From positions 434,001-498,000 of the forward strand of contig CANNHN010000002.1 in NCBI GenBank assembly GCA_947504725.1: a stretch of DNA of 64,000 nt. Reading direction: 5' to 3'. The stretch comes from Bacteroidota bacterium. GTDB taxonomy: Bacteria; Bacteroidota; Bacteroidia; 2-12-FULL-35-15. The notes under the pieces were generated by a model. That model searched no databases, was not told where the DNA came from, and saw only the letters and a program-made list of their open reading frames with translations. The position numbers and the translations under genes are program-made. Position 1 is the first letter of the stretch; the number at the start of each line of letters is the position of its first letter. Below, in pieces: positions 42,125 through 50,091 of this stretch.

Positions 42125-43663
42125 TTACGGTATCACTACTTTTTTACTTTCTGTATAATTTGCTGTAGAAAATTTACACCAATACGTTCCCGATTTTAAT
42201 GTTTCAGTACTGATAAGTGTTCCATGCTTTCCCATTTCAGTTTCTTTATTCTTAATGAGATTGGTTGCTTTGTTTTTTGAATCACACAACTTAATAACAA
42301 CATCGCTGTTCTCAGGTAAATTGTAAAAGATGTTGATGCATTTCTTTTCTGCATTGTAAATTGCATCAAAATTATTAGGACTTCCGCCAATTTCAATGTT
42401 CTCGTCTCCTTGTTTGTAATCTACGTAAGCAAAATAAAATAAAAACATTTCATCTTTTGCACTTTCTCCCCACGCTACATTTTTTAATGGGCGGTTTGGA
42501 TTGCGATAATTTTTTTCGGTATTGTCGTAAGTTACATTGCAATAAATGATGGTTCCTTTTTCCAGTTTGATGAATTTTTTATAACTGAAAAAATTCTGCC
42601 AATTAAAATCCCAATCGTTGATGCGAATCAAATTGGTTGTGTCACCATTTGGATGAACTGCAAATACTTCCCACTTTTTTCCTAACCAATGTGCATGCGG
42701 TGTAACGTTTATAAGACTACAATCTCCAACTACTTTATATTGTGCATGAAATGTAGGTTTGGTGTTTGCTTTTATAAAAAATGGACCATCCTTAATGTCG
42801 TTGGGACTAATCACCCAACCTTTTAAAAAACGATCGACAGGTTTTTTGCTGTAATAGATATTTACGGTTGTTGAATCTAACGCGTCAATTGGTGACGGAC
42901 CATAATGCATTTGTAAAAGCACTTTTGAATTTGGTAAAATATAATTGCTAATTCCGTCAGGAAAAAATCTTGTCTTTTGTCCAGGCACCCAACCACTCCA
43001 ATTGTCATACGTTGGATAAAAACCAAAGCCGCCATATTTTTCGTAACCATAACCTTCATCCTTTGCATCTAACTTTTCTGCAAACTGAGTTGTATCCACT
43101 CCTAAAATTATATGGTGTGCAATTTTCGGATTGCCGGGAACAATTTCTATAGCTGATACATTGTGTCCTTCTTTTAAATTAGTTGGTAAAATGAAAACGC
43201 GGTATTCATCATTGTTATCACCTTTATGTAAAAACGATTCTTTCATCGAAAGAACTAAATCGGGCTTTCCCAATTGTGAAACTTTTGGAAATATTGGTAA
43301 TTCTGGTTCTGCTGCAACATCTCCTTGTGCCATTCCTCCCTCTATCCATGTTTTTATTGCCTCTGTTTCTTTCTCTGTCAATACACGTTCATCAAGGAAG
43401 TGGTTGTATTTTGTATCAGGCATCCAAGGGGGCATAAACTTATTTTTTGGATCAAGTGCAGCCATCGAAATCATTCCGATGTTCTTTTTCACTTCTGCGT
43501 AGCTGGTAAATTGTAAGGGCGCAATTCCTCCAGCGTGGTGACAAGAAGCACATTTATTATAAATAATAGGAGCAACGTGCTCCGTAAAAGTTGTTTGTGC
43601 TTTTACAAAAGCAGGAATGAATAATAGTATATAGAAATACTTTCTCACTATTTTGTAGAACAT
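42125..43663 (-). CDS. Cytochrome c / copper type II monooxygenase-like protein
   Basis: 512 residues. A signal peptide (cleavage near KAQ23) is followed by a heme-binding CASCH motif at residues 38-42 and an FMPPWMP methionine segment, so it carries one heme c. The middle and C-terminal parts have NPKIAHHIILGVDT and VTPHAHWLGKKWEVFAVHPNG, histidine motifs like the copper-binding domains of peptidylglycine/dopamine-type monooxygenases, here with the HxH and HH sites. The last about 70 residues look beta-rich. It would act in the periplasm as a redox or oxygenase protein; the substrate is unknown. It overlaps the upstream gene by 16 bases and is the last of a leftward trio. Confidence 0.85.
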   Translation of the reverse strand: MFYKIVRKYFYILLFIPAFVKAQTTFTEHVAPIIYNKCASCHHAGGIAPLQFTSYAEVKKNIGMISMAALDPKNKFMPPWMPDTKYNHFLDERVLTEKETEAIKTWIEGGMAQGDVAAEPELPIFPKVSQLGKPDLVLSMKESFLHKGDNNDEYRVFILPTNLKEGHNVSAIEIVPGNPKIAHHIILGVDTTQFAEKLDAKDEGYGYEKYGGFGFYPTYDNWSGWVPGQKTRFFPDGISNYILPNSKVLLQMHYGPSPIDALDSTTVNIYYSKKPVDRFLKGWVISPNDIKDGPFFIKANTKPTFHAQYKVVGDCSLINVTPHAHWLGKKWEVFAVHPNGDTTNLIRINDWDFNWQNFFSYKKFIKLEKGTIIYCNVTYDNTEKNYRNPNRPLKNVAWGESAKDEMFLFYFAYVDYKQGDENIEIGGSPNNFDAIYNAEKKCINIFYNLPENSDVVIKLCDSKNKATNLIKNKETEMGKHGTLISTETLKSGTYWCKFSTANYTESKKVVIP

Positions 43664-44238
43664 TTTAATATCTGTAAATATAAAATCTCAAACTGCTCTT
43701 TTGTAATGGATTTGTATCGCTCTTTGTAACGAACCGTTAATTTTCCATCTGGTCCGTAAAAAGCTTTGTTCACAACTAAACCTACCATTGATAAATAATT
43801 GTAGGCGTCAATTTTTCCAACAGGATTTTTTGTATTAATAATATAACTCCAGCTACTCCATTTCCATTCTGAGCCATGCAACTTTCCTGTTCCGGTATAC
43901 GAGCTATCATCTGCCATGATTGTAAATGTTGGATCAGTGATGTTCATGGTGTAATTGTACTCAGTAGTTTCACCCTTCTGATCGATGCTAATCGATTTCA
44001 TATAGATTTTCTTTTCTTTTCTATTGATGATTTCTTTGCTCAACGCAACATAGGTTCCATACGGAATGCTATCAGCCGACATAGCTTTAATTTCTCCCAA
44101 TGAATATAATTCTGAAGGATCAACAATCTCTTTTTCTTTTTTCTTTTTTTTATCATCTCCAGGACTAATAAAAGAAGAAGTAAGTATAAAATTTAAAGAA
44201 AGCAGAACTACATAGCTGAGTACTTTGATTGGGTTCAT
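43648..44238 (-). CDS. Exported protein of unknown function in the cytochrome c cassette
   Basis: 196 residues. A signal-peptide-like N-terminus (MNPIKVLSYVVLLSLNFILTSSF) is followed by a very charged stretch (DDKKKKKEKEIVDP) and a mixed beta part (YTGTGKLHGSEWKWSSWSYI). The family is not recognised. It lies between a thioredoxin-like gene (34 bases upstream) and the cytochrome c gene (overlap of 16 bases), so the three genes probably act together; because of its export signal it could be an assembly partner, which is inference. Confidence 0.75.
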   Translation of the reverse strand: MNPIKVLSYVVLLSLNFILTSSFISPGDDKKKKKEKEIVDPSELYSLGEIKAMSADSIPYGTYVALSKEIINRKEKKIYMKSISIDQKGETTEYNYTMNITDPTFTIMADDSSYTGTGKLHGSEWKWSSWSYIINTKNPVGKIDAYNYLSMVGLVVNKAFYGPDGKLTVRYKERYKSITKEQFEILYLQILKCSTK

Positions 44239-44272
44239 GTTTTTTGAGTTAATGAGTATTAAAAATAAGCAT

Positions 44273-44800
44273 TTATTTCGAGATGCTTATGATGCAGCCC
44301 ACTGCTTGTGTTTTATTAACTTTAATGGGTTCGTTGTTCGCAATTGCATTCAATGCGTCAGCCAATTCATTTGTAGTAATTACCTTTCTTCTTTTCCCAA
44401 TCGCAAAAAATGAATCGTCAATCCTTCCTGAATATAAAAGTTGTTTCTCTGAATTTTCTACAAAAACTTCTGGTGTAATTGTCGCAGAAAAATGTTTTGT
44501 TAACTCAGCATCTTTATCAATAATTAAGGGGAAGGGAATCGAGTATTTGTTTTTGAATTTTTGTATTTCGTCTGAATCAGCATAATAATTAGGAAATACA
44601 CCAACAAATTTCACATTCTTATCACTATACTTTTTATAAAGTTCTTTTAACGTCAACGTATAGCTCTGACAAATCGGACAAGTTTCTGAAAGGAAAATAT
44701 AGACTGTAGTTTCTCTAGGTGTGCTTTTTTGAGTAAAACCACTTAATCCTAAAATCAAAAGAGCAAGTAAGAATATTGTTTTAAACAAAATGTTTTTCAT
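44273..44800 (-). CDS. Exported thioredoxin-like / redoxin protein
   Basis: 175 residues. Signal peptide (cleavage near FTQ24), then a TlpA/redoxin-type thioredoxin fold with ETCPICQSY (CxxC active site, Cys-Pro-Ile-Cys) and the cis-proline TPEVFVE. The C-terminus has a QAVGCIISI motif with another Cys. Such proteins keep cytochrome c heme-site or copper-site cysteines reduced in the periplasm, which fits the cytochrome c/copper neighbour. First gene of the leftward trio; the family B repeat lies just upstream. Confidence 0.87.
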   Translation of the reverse strand: MKNILFKTIFLLALLILGLSGFTQKSTPRETTVYIFLSETCPICQSYTLTLKELYKKYSDKNVKFVGVFPNYYADSDEIQKFKNKYSIPFPLIIDKDAELTKHFSATITPEVFVENSEKQLLYSGRIDDSFFAIGKRRKVITTNELADALNAIANNEPIKVNKTQAVGCIISISK

Positions 44801-44827
44801 CCTGATACTTGTGTCTTACAGTAAGTT

Positions 44828-44852
44828 GTCACCCTGAGCGCAGTCGATGGGT
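44828..44852. repeat. Family B repeat between sufT and the thioredoxin gene
   Basis: gtcaccctgagcgcagtcga and tgggt, in the same orientation as the copy at 42091. It touches the sufT stop codon (44852-44854). Confidence 0.85.
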
Positions 44853-45181
44853 TACATAAACCCCAATTCCAATTGTGCCACTTCACTCATCATTTCTTTT
44901 TCCCAAGATGGCTCAAATGTTAATTCAATTTTAGCAGAACGTATTCCTTCTATATCTCTTAATTTATCTTCTACTTCAGGAGGCAATGTTTCTGCAACTG
45001 GACAACTAGGTGAAGTCAACGTCATCATTACTTTCAAATTATTTTCCTCATCAAGGTTGATTTCATAAATCAAACCTAATTCCCAAATATCAACTGGAAT
45101 CTCAGGATCGTAGCACGTTTTAATCGTATCAATTACCTTTTGAGTAAGTTCGGTGTTGTATGTATTTATAATTGCAGGCAT
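44852..45181 (-). CDS. sufT: SufT-like MIP18/DUF59 iron-sulfur assembly protein
   Basis: 109 residues, the size of single-domain MIP18 proteins. The family supports Fe-S cluster maturation or insertion. Visible: VIDTIKTCYDPEIPVDIWELGLIYEI and the conserved TLTSPSCPVAETLP with its Cys. It follows sufE by 39 bases on the same strand, giving the order sufS-sufE-sufT (leftward), as usual in this phylum. Confidence 0.93.
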   Translation of the reverse strand: MPAIINTYNTELTQKVIDTIKTCYDPEIPVDIWELGLIYEINLDEENNLKVMMTLTSPSCPVAETLPPEVEDKLRDIEGIRSAKIELTFEPSWEKEMMSEVAQLELGFM

Positions 45182-45220
45182 TTTTTTAAGTCAAAAGTTT
45201 TTAAGTCAAAAGTCAAGTAA

Positions 45221-45643
45221 TCAGCTTTTCATTTTATAAGCTAATGCATCTAATTTCATTTGTTTTATCATACTCTCTAATCCACCAGTTCTTTTCATTG
45301 AAAGCATATTATCTAATCCTATTTTCTTAATGAACTCAAGTGGGGCATTTAAAATTTCTTCAGGTGCGTGTCCAGTGAATACTCTTATCATCATGGCAAC
45401 CAATCCTTTTGCATAGTCAGCATCTGCGTCAGCTTTAAAATATATTTTCCCATCTTTAAACTCACTGTATAACCAAACATTTGCCTGACAACCTTTGATT
45501 AATCGGTCTTCAGTTTTAAGTGAGGGATCCATTTGCTCTAAACTTTTTCCTAAATCTATAAGATGTCCAAACTTATCAAATACATTATCTTCAAATAAAG
45601 CGAATTCTTCTATAATTTCATTTTCGACTGTTTCAATGCTCAT
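45221..45643 (-). CDS. sufE: Cysteine desulfuration protein SufE
   Basis: 140 residues. It accepts persulfide sulfur from SufS. The sulfur-accepting Cys is in DRLIKGCQANVWLYSEF at about residue 53, and the AMMIRVFTGHAPEEIL helix is conserved. The gene lies 11 bases after sufS and was probably transcribed together with it. Confidence 0.96.
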   Translation of the reverse strand: MSIETVENEIIEEFALFEDNVFDKFGHLIDLGKSLEQMDPSLKTEDRLIKGCQANVWLYSEFKDGKIYFKADADADYAKGLVAMMIRVFTGHAPEEILNAPLEFIKKIGLDNMLSMKRTGGLESMIKQMKLDALAYKMKS

Positions 45644-45654
45644 CCCTTTATATC

Positions 45655-46902
45655 TTATCGAAGTCGTTGAATAGATTTATTTAGTGCCAATATAAATTGG
45701 TCGATTTCCTCTTTTGTATTATAAAATGCGAAAGAAGCTCGTATAGTTCCAGGAATAGAATAGAAATTCATGAGAGGCTGAGTACAGTGATGTCCAGTTC
45801 TCACTGCCACACCTTGTGCATCTAGTAACACTCCAACATCGTATGGATGTAATCCTTCAACAACAAATGAAATCACACTTGCTTTTTCTTTCGCAGTGCC
45901 TATTATTTTTACGCCTTCTATTTTTAAAATTGCTTCTGTTGCATACACTAATAATTCGTGTTCGTATGCAGCAATATTTTTTATTCCAATTTCGTTTATA
46001 TAATCGATTGCCGCTGCAAGTCCAATTCCTCCTTCGATGTGTGGGGTTCCTGCTTCAAACTTTAAAGGCAAATCAGCATACTCTGTTTTTTCAAACGTTA
46101 CAGTTTTGATTGTCCCTCCACCTACTTGATATGGTGGCAACTCGTTCAACCATTTTTCTTTTCCGTAAAGAATTCCAACTCCTGTCGGACCAAAAACTTT
46201 ATGTGCACTGAACACATAAAAATCAGCACTCAATAATTGAACATCAACACTCATGTGCGGAATAGCTTGTGCGCCATCAACCAATACTGGAATGTTTTTC
46301 ACATGGGCCAATGCAATTAACTCTTCCACATTGTTGATTGTGCCAAGTGTATTAGAAATATGTGTTATTGCAACAATTTTTGTTTTATCTGTCAGCAATC
46401 GTTTGTATTCCGAAATAATTAATTCTCCGTTTTCATTGATTGGAATCACTTTTAGAATAGCTCCTTTTTCTTCACACACTTGTTGCCAAGGCAAGATATT
46501 GGAATGGTGTTCCATTGCAGAAATTAAAACTTCATCTCCTTTGGAAATAAATTTTTTCCCGAACGAGCTTGCGACTATATTAATTGAATCGGTTGTTCCT
46601 TTTGTGAAAATAATTTCATGTGCATGTTTTGCATTCAAGTGTTTTTGAATGGTAGCACGTGCATTTTCGTAGGCAACGGTAACTTCTTGACTTAATGTAT
46701 GAACCCCGCGGTGAATATTTGCATTTTGATTTTTATAATAATTATCAATTGCATCAATTACCGATTTCGGTTTTTGAGTGGTGGCTCCATTGTCAAAATA
46801 AATAAGCGATTTGCCGTTTACTTTGCGTGAAAGTATCGGAAAATCTGCCCGTATTTTATTTATTTCAATACTCAATTTGGATATGTCTTTTAACTCTATC
46901 AT
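45655..46902 (-). CDS. sufS: Cysteine desulfurase SufS
   Basis: 415 residues from ATG 46902. The open frame reaches 47025, but its first 41 residues are poorly conserved-looking and cross a promoter -7 element, so they are left out. A PLP enzyme that takes sulfur from cysteine. Seen: YFDNGATTQKP, AQAIPHM and YVFSAHKVFGPTGVGILYG with the PLP lysine (SAHK), and RTGHHCTQPLM with the active-site Cys in the SufS-type position. It is the first gene of the leftward suf block; sufBCD are not in this window. Confidence 0.95.
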   Translation of the reverse strand: MIELKDISKLSIEINKIRADFPILSRKVNGKSLIYFDNGATTQKPKSVIDAIDNYYKNQNANIHRGVHTLSQEVTVAYENARATIQKHLNAKHAHEIIFTKGTTDSINIVASSFGKKFISKGDEVLISAMEHHSNILPWQQVCEEKGAILKVIPINENGELIISEYKRLLTDKTKIVAITHISNTLGTINNVEELIALAHVKNIPVLVDGAQAIPHMSVDVQLLSADFYVFSAHKVFGPTGVGILYGKEKWLNELPPYQVGGGTIKTVTFEKTEYADLPLKFEAGTPHIEGGIGLAAAIDYINEIGIKNIAAYEHELLVYATEAILKIEGVKIIGTAKEKASVISFVVEGLHPYDVGVLLDAQGVAVRTGHHCTQPLMNFYSIPGTIRASFAFYNTKEEIDQFILALNKSIQRLR

Positions 46903-46913
46903 TTTAACGATTG

Positions 46914-46921
46914 CAAAGTTA
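46914..46921 (-). promoter_or_regulatory. -7 element of the sufS promoter
   Basis: On the minus strand TAACTTTG lies 11 bases before the ATG at 46902, giving a 5' leader of only a few bases. No TTTG is seen at the -33 distance. The presence of the element inside the upstream open frame supports the shorter sufS start. Confidence 0.5.
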
Positions 46922-47087
46922 AGAATTATTCTAAATAGCGAGTCTTTTGCCCTAAAATAATGTATTTTAAAGGGGATGGGAAGAGGGATTTCATTACTTT
47001 TGTCATGTGAAATAGCCATATACATTAACTATTGCGTTCGCTTGTAAACATATGGTGTATTCCATGTGGCCTTAAAAGAACAATATA

Positions 47088-48227
47088 ATGCACATGAAAA
47101 CGCCCATTTATTTGGATTACAATGCCACAACACCTGCAGATAAAAGAGTGTTAGAAACCATGTTACCCTATTTTACTGAAAAATTCGGGAATTCTTCCAG
47201 TCGCACTCATTCTTTTGGCTGGATTGCGGAAGATGCTGTTAAAACTGCACGTCAGCAAGTTGCCGACTTGATTAATTGCTTGGAACAGGAAGTGATTTTT
47301 ACATCCGGTTCAACCGAAGCAATTAATCTTGCAATAAAAGGAGTTTGGGAAAACTATCAGTTGAAAGGCAAACACATTATTACTGTTAAAACAGAACACA
47401 AAGCCGTTTTGGATACTTGCGAAATACTCGAAAAGAAAGGTGCAACAATTACCTATTTGAATGTTGATAGAGAAGGAGTGATTGATTTGCAAGAATTAAA
47501 AAATGCATTAACTCCGCAAACCATTCTGGTGGCGATTATGTATGCGAACAATGAAACAGGTGTGATTCAACCCATTAAAGAAATTGCAGATTTAGTTCAC
47601 ACAAATAATAGTCTGTTCTTTTGTGATGCAACTCAAGTAGTTGGAAAAATAAACATAGATGTGCAAGAGGAACACATTGATATCATGTGTTTGAGCGCAC
47701 ATAAATTTTATGGACCGAAAGGAGTTGGAGCATTGTATGTTCGCAGAAAAGATCCGCGTGTAACATTGTCGCCACAGATAGATGGTGGCGGACACGAACG
47801 AGGATTACGCTCCGGAACATTAAATGTAACAGGGATTGTTGGCTTAGGTAAAGCATGTGAAATTGCAAAATTAGATATGTGGGATGATTCAGCCAGGATC
47901 TCAAAATTGCGAACACGTTTGGAGCAATTTCTATGCGAACTTCCGAATACATATATAAATGGGAGTACAAAAAATCGTTTGTTCAACACAACCAATATAT
48001 GTTTTCAAGGAAACCGCTCCGAAACAATCATCAAGAAAATTCCAAACATTGCAGTTGCGATGGGCTCAGCTTGCACTTCTGCTATTGCTGAACCGTCACA
48101 CGTTTTAAAAGCAATGGGATTGAGTGATGAAGATACGTATTCCTCTATTCGCTTTAGTATAGGGAAATACACAACAGAAGCAGAAATCAAGGAAACTATA
48201 GAAACAGTAAAAAATGCAATTTTATAA
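47088..48227 (+). CDS. Second cysteine desulfurase (NifS/IscS type)
   Basis: 379 residues (ATG 47088; a second ATG at 47094 is equally possible). Aminotransferase class V, group I: YLDYNATTPADKRVLE, the PLP-lysine motif CLSAHKFYGPKGVGALYV, and MGSACTSA, the longer Cys loop typical of IscS/NifS. The role is sulfur supply for Fe-S clusters or tRNA thiolation; the exact partner is unknown. It is divergent from sufS, 185 bases between starts, so two desulfurases of different groups sit back to back. Confidence 0.93.
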   Translation: MHMKTPIYLDYNATTPADKRVLETMLPYFTEKFGNSSSRTHSFGWIAEDAVKTARQQVADLINCLEQEVIFTSGSTEAINLAIKGVWENYQLKGKHIITVKTEHKAVLDTCEILEKKGATITYLNVDREGVIDLQELKNALTPQTILVAIMYANNETGVIQPIKEIADLVHTNNSLFFCDATQVVGKINIDVQEEHIDIMCLSAHKFYGPKGVGALYVRRKDPRVTLSPQIDGGGHERGLRSGTLNVTGIVGLGKACEIAKLDMWDDSARISKLRTRLEQFLCELPNTYINGSTKNRLFNTTNICFQGNRSETIIKKIPNIAVAMGSACTSAIAEPSHVLKAMGLSDEDTYSSIRFSIGKYTTEAEIKETIETVKNAIL

Positions 48228-48322
48228 CTATTTAATTATCAATTAGTTGGTTGTTAATGTTGTTAAATCCCAATACAATTAAACTTTACCATTTTCACTA
48301 CGTCTAACCACAAATACAGGTG

Positions 48323-48868
48323 ATGCAGCAGTATACAGATCAGGAAATTTTAGAGATGTTTCATAACGAGGAATCGCGAAATATGTCCATCCATTTTTTG
48401 ATCAAACAATATCAGGAAAGGTTATACTGGCACATTAGAAAAATTGTAATTGATCACGATGATGCGGATGATGTTTTACAAAACACATTTATAAAAGCTT
48501 GGAAAGGATTAGAAAATTTCAAAGGAGATTCAAAAATTTATACCTGGTTATTTAGAATTGGAACCAACGAATCGATTTCCTTTTTACGACAAAAAAGAAC
48601 AAATGTAACATCCATTCATCCCATCGAATACCAATTAAGCAATTCACTTTCATCGGATGCTTATTTTGAAGGAGACGAGATTCAATTGAAATTACAAAAA
48701 GCAATTTTGACATTACCAGAAAAGCAACGCATCGTTTTTAATATGCGTTATTACGATGAAACACCGTATGAAGAAATGTCGGAAATATTAGATACATCTG
48801 TTGGAGCATTAAAATCATCGTATCATATTGCTGCAAAAAAAATTGAAGAAGAATTACTTAACAAATAG
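48323..48868 (+). CDS. ECF-type RNA polymerase sigma factor
   Basis: 181 residues from ATG 48323 (GTG 48320 is the alternative). Sigma region 2: DDADDVLQNTFIKAWKGLENFKG with the typical helices for -10 recognition; then WLFRIGTNESISFLR; region 4: LPEKQRIVFNMRYYDETPYEEMSEILDTS, a helix-turn-helix for -35 binding. It starts a four-gene operon with a membrane protein carrying repeat motifs, a small CpxP-like protein and an outer-membrane protein, the pattern of an extracytoplasmic-stress or envelope regulon. Its regulon is unknown. Confidence 0.94.
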   Translation: MQQYTDQEILEMFHNEESRNMSIHFLIKQYQERLYWHIRKIVIDHDDADDVLQNTFIKAWKGLENFKGDSKIYTWLFRIGTNESISFLRQKRTNVTSIHPIEYQLSNSLSSDAYFEGDEIQLKLQKAILTLPEKQRIVFNMRYYDETPYEEMSEILDTSVGALKSSYHIAAKKIEEELLNK

Positions 48869-48880
48869 AGAATAATAGAA

Positions 48881-49657
48881 ATGGACAATAATTACAATAA
48901 CTTTCAAGAAGAGAATTTTTTACCACATGGTGGTAAGAAAAATTCTTTTGCCCTTCCGAAAGGTTATTTTGATTCCCTTTCTAATCGCATATTAAATAGA
49001 ATTGAGTTCGAACGAGAAATAGCAGAATATAAAACGCTTTCTGAAAATCGAAAATCTACTTTTAAGGTTCCGCAAAATTATTTTGAAACGCTATCGAACA
49101 CTTTAGAATATAAATATGAGTTGTCGGTTTTTCCTCAACTAGCAAGCACAAAAAAGCCTGTTTTGAAAGCTCTTCCCGAAAATTATTTTGAAAATTTAGA
49201 AAAGAAAGTTGCAGATAAATTTGAACTAGAATCAGAACTAAAAGAGTTTTCTGTTTTATCTTCTATTCCAAAGAAAAATGCATTTACTGTTGCATCTACA
49301 TATTTTGAGAGCAAAACAGAAGTTGTAAAAGAAAAGATTCATTCTTCTAAACCTGAATCAGGTGTTGTGCGACAATTAGTTGCAGCATTGTTTAAACCTC
49401 AAATGGCGATTGCGGCTAGTCTTATGCTGATTGTTGGAGTTTCAGCAATTTGGTATTTCAACAGAAAAGATTCAACTGTTCTAAATGGTGATTGTTTAAC
49501 ATTAGCATGTTTAGAAAAGAATGAAATTTTGAATGAAAAGAACATTCAAGATTTTGATGATGAAAGTTTATACGAAATGATTGACGAAACAGTATTGGAT
49601 CAACAATTATCAGTAGATGAAACCGCTGAAGATTCTTTAAACGCGAATAAAAAATAA
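48881..49657 (+). CDS. Membrane protein with four YF repeats, probable anti-sigma factor
   Basis: 258 residues. Four copies of a motif of the form F-x-(V/L)-P-x-x-Y-F-(D/E)-x-L: KGYFDSLSNRI (about residue 27), QNYFETLSNTL (about 65), ENYFENLEKKV (about 102) and STYFESKTEVV (about 139), spaced by about 38 residues. The fourth is degenerate. One membrane helix lies at about 173-195 (MAIAASLMLIVGVSAIWYF), then an acidic tail. Position 12 bases after the sigma gene and one membrane helix suggest an anti-sigma factor, but no zinc-binding anti-sigma domain is visible. The role is inferred from context. Confidence 0.8.
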   Translation: MDNNYNNFQEENFLPHGGKKNSFALPKGYFDSLSNRILNRIEFEREIAEYKTLSENRKSTFKVPQNYFETLSNTLEYKYELSVFPQLASTKKPVLKALPENYFENLEKKVADKFELESELKEFSVLSSIPKKNAFTVASTYFESKTEVVKEKIHSSKPESGVVRQLVAALFKPQMAIAASLMLIVGVSAIWYFNRKDSTVLNGDCLTLACLEKNEILNEKNIQDFDDESLYEMIDETVLDQQLSVDETAEDSLNANKK

Positions 49658-50091
49658 TGAAATCGAATTTTAAACATATCCTTTTTACACTTGTGCTGAT
49701 GTTCGCTATCAACATTGCTTCTGCGCAAGCCGATAAGAAGGATAAGATTGATGCGTTAAGAACAACCTTTATAAATAACAAAGTGAAATTCACCGCAGCA
49801 GAATCTCAAGCATTCTGGCCTTTGTACAATGAAATGAACGATAAGCTAGAAGCAGTAAGAAAAAATTTTAGCTTGCAATACAATTCAAAAACCAATTACG
49901 ATTTTGCTACCGACAAAGAAGCAGAAGCGTATTTAGCAGCAGAGTTAAATAAAAAACAAAAAGAGTTTGAGCTCTACAAAGAGTATTATGACAAGTTCAA
50001 AAAAGTGCTTCCAGTCAAAAAGGTCTCAGCCGTCCGAAGAGCGGAAGATGATTTTAAAAGAGAATTAATCAAAATTGTTAAAGAAAATTGA
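49657..50091 (+). CDS. Small periplasmic Spy/CpxP-like protein
   Basis: 144 residues. Signal peptide (cleavage near ASAQA26), then a helical, highly charged mature domain with KFTAAESQAFWPLYNEMNDKLEAVRKN. It is similar in design to Spy/CpxP chaperone-like sensors, although the LTxxQ repeats of that family are not clearly present. The ATG overlaps the previous stop (taATGa, one base). Context: sigma-factor operon with an outer-membrane protein downstream. It could sense or buffer misfolded envelope proteins; this is inference. Confidence 0.75.
   Translation: MKSNFKHILFTLVLMFAINIASAQADKKDKIDALRTTFINNKVKFTAAESQAFWPLYNEMNDKLEAVRKNFSLQYNSKTNYDFATDKEAEAYLAAELNKKQKEFELYKEYYDKFKKVLPVKKVSAVRRAEDDFKRELIKIVKEN

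Noticed and set aside
46903-47025. 41-residue N-terminal extension of SufS
   Set aside because: A -7 promoter element lies inside it and SufS proteins normally begin near the ATG at 46902.
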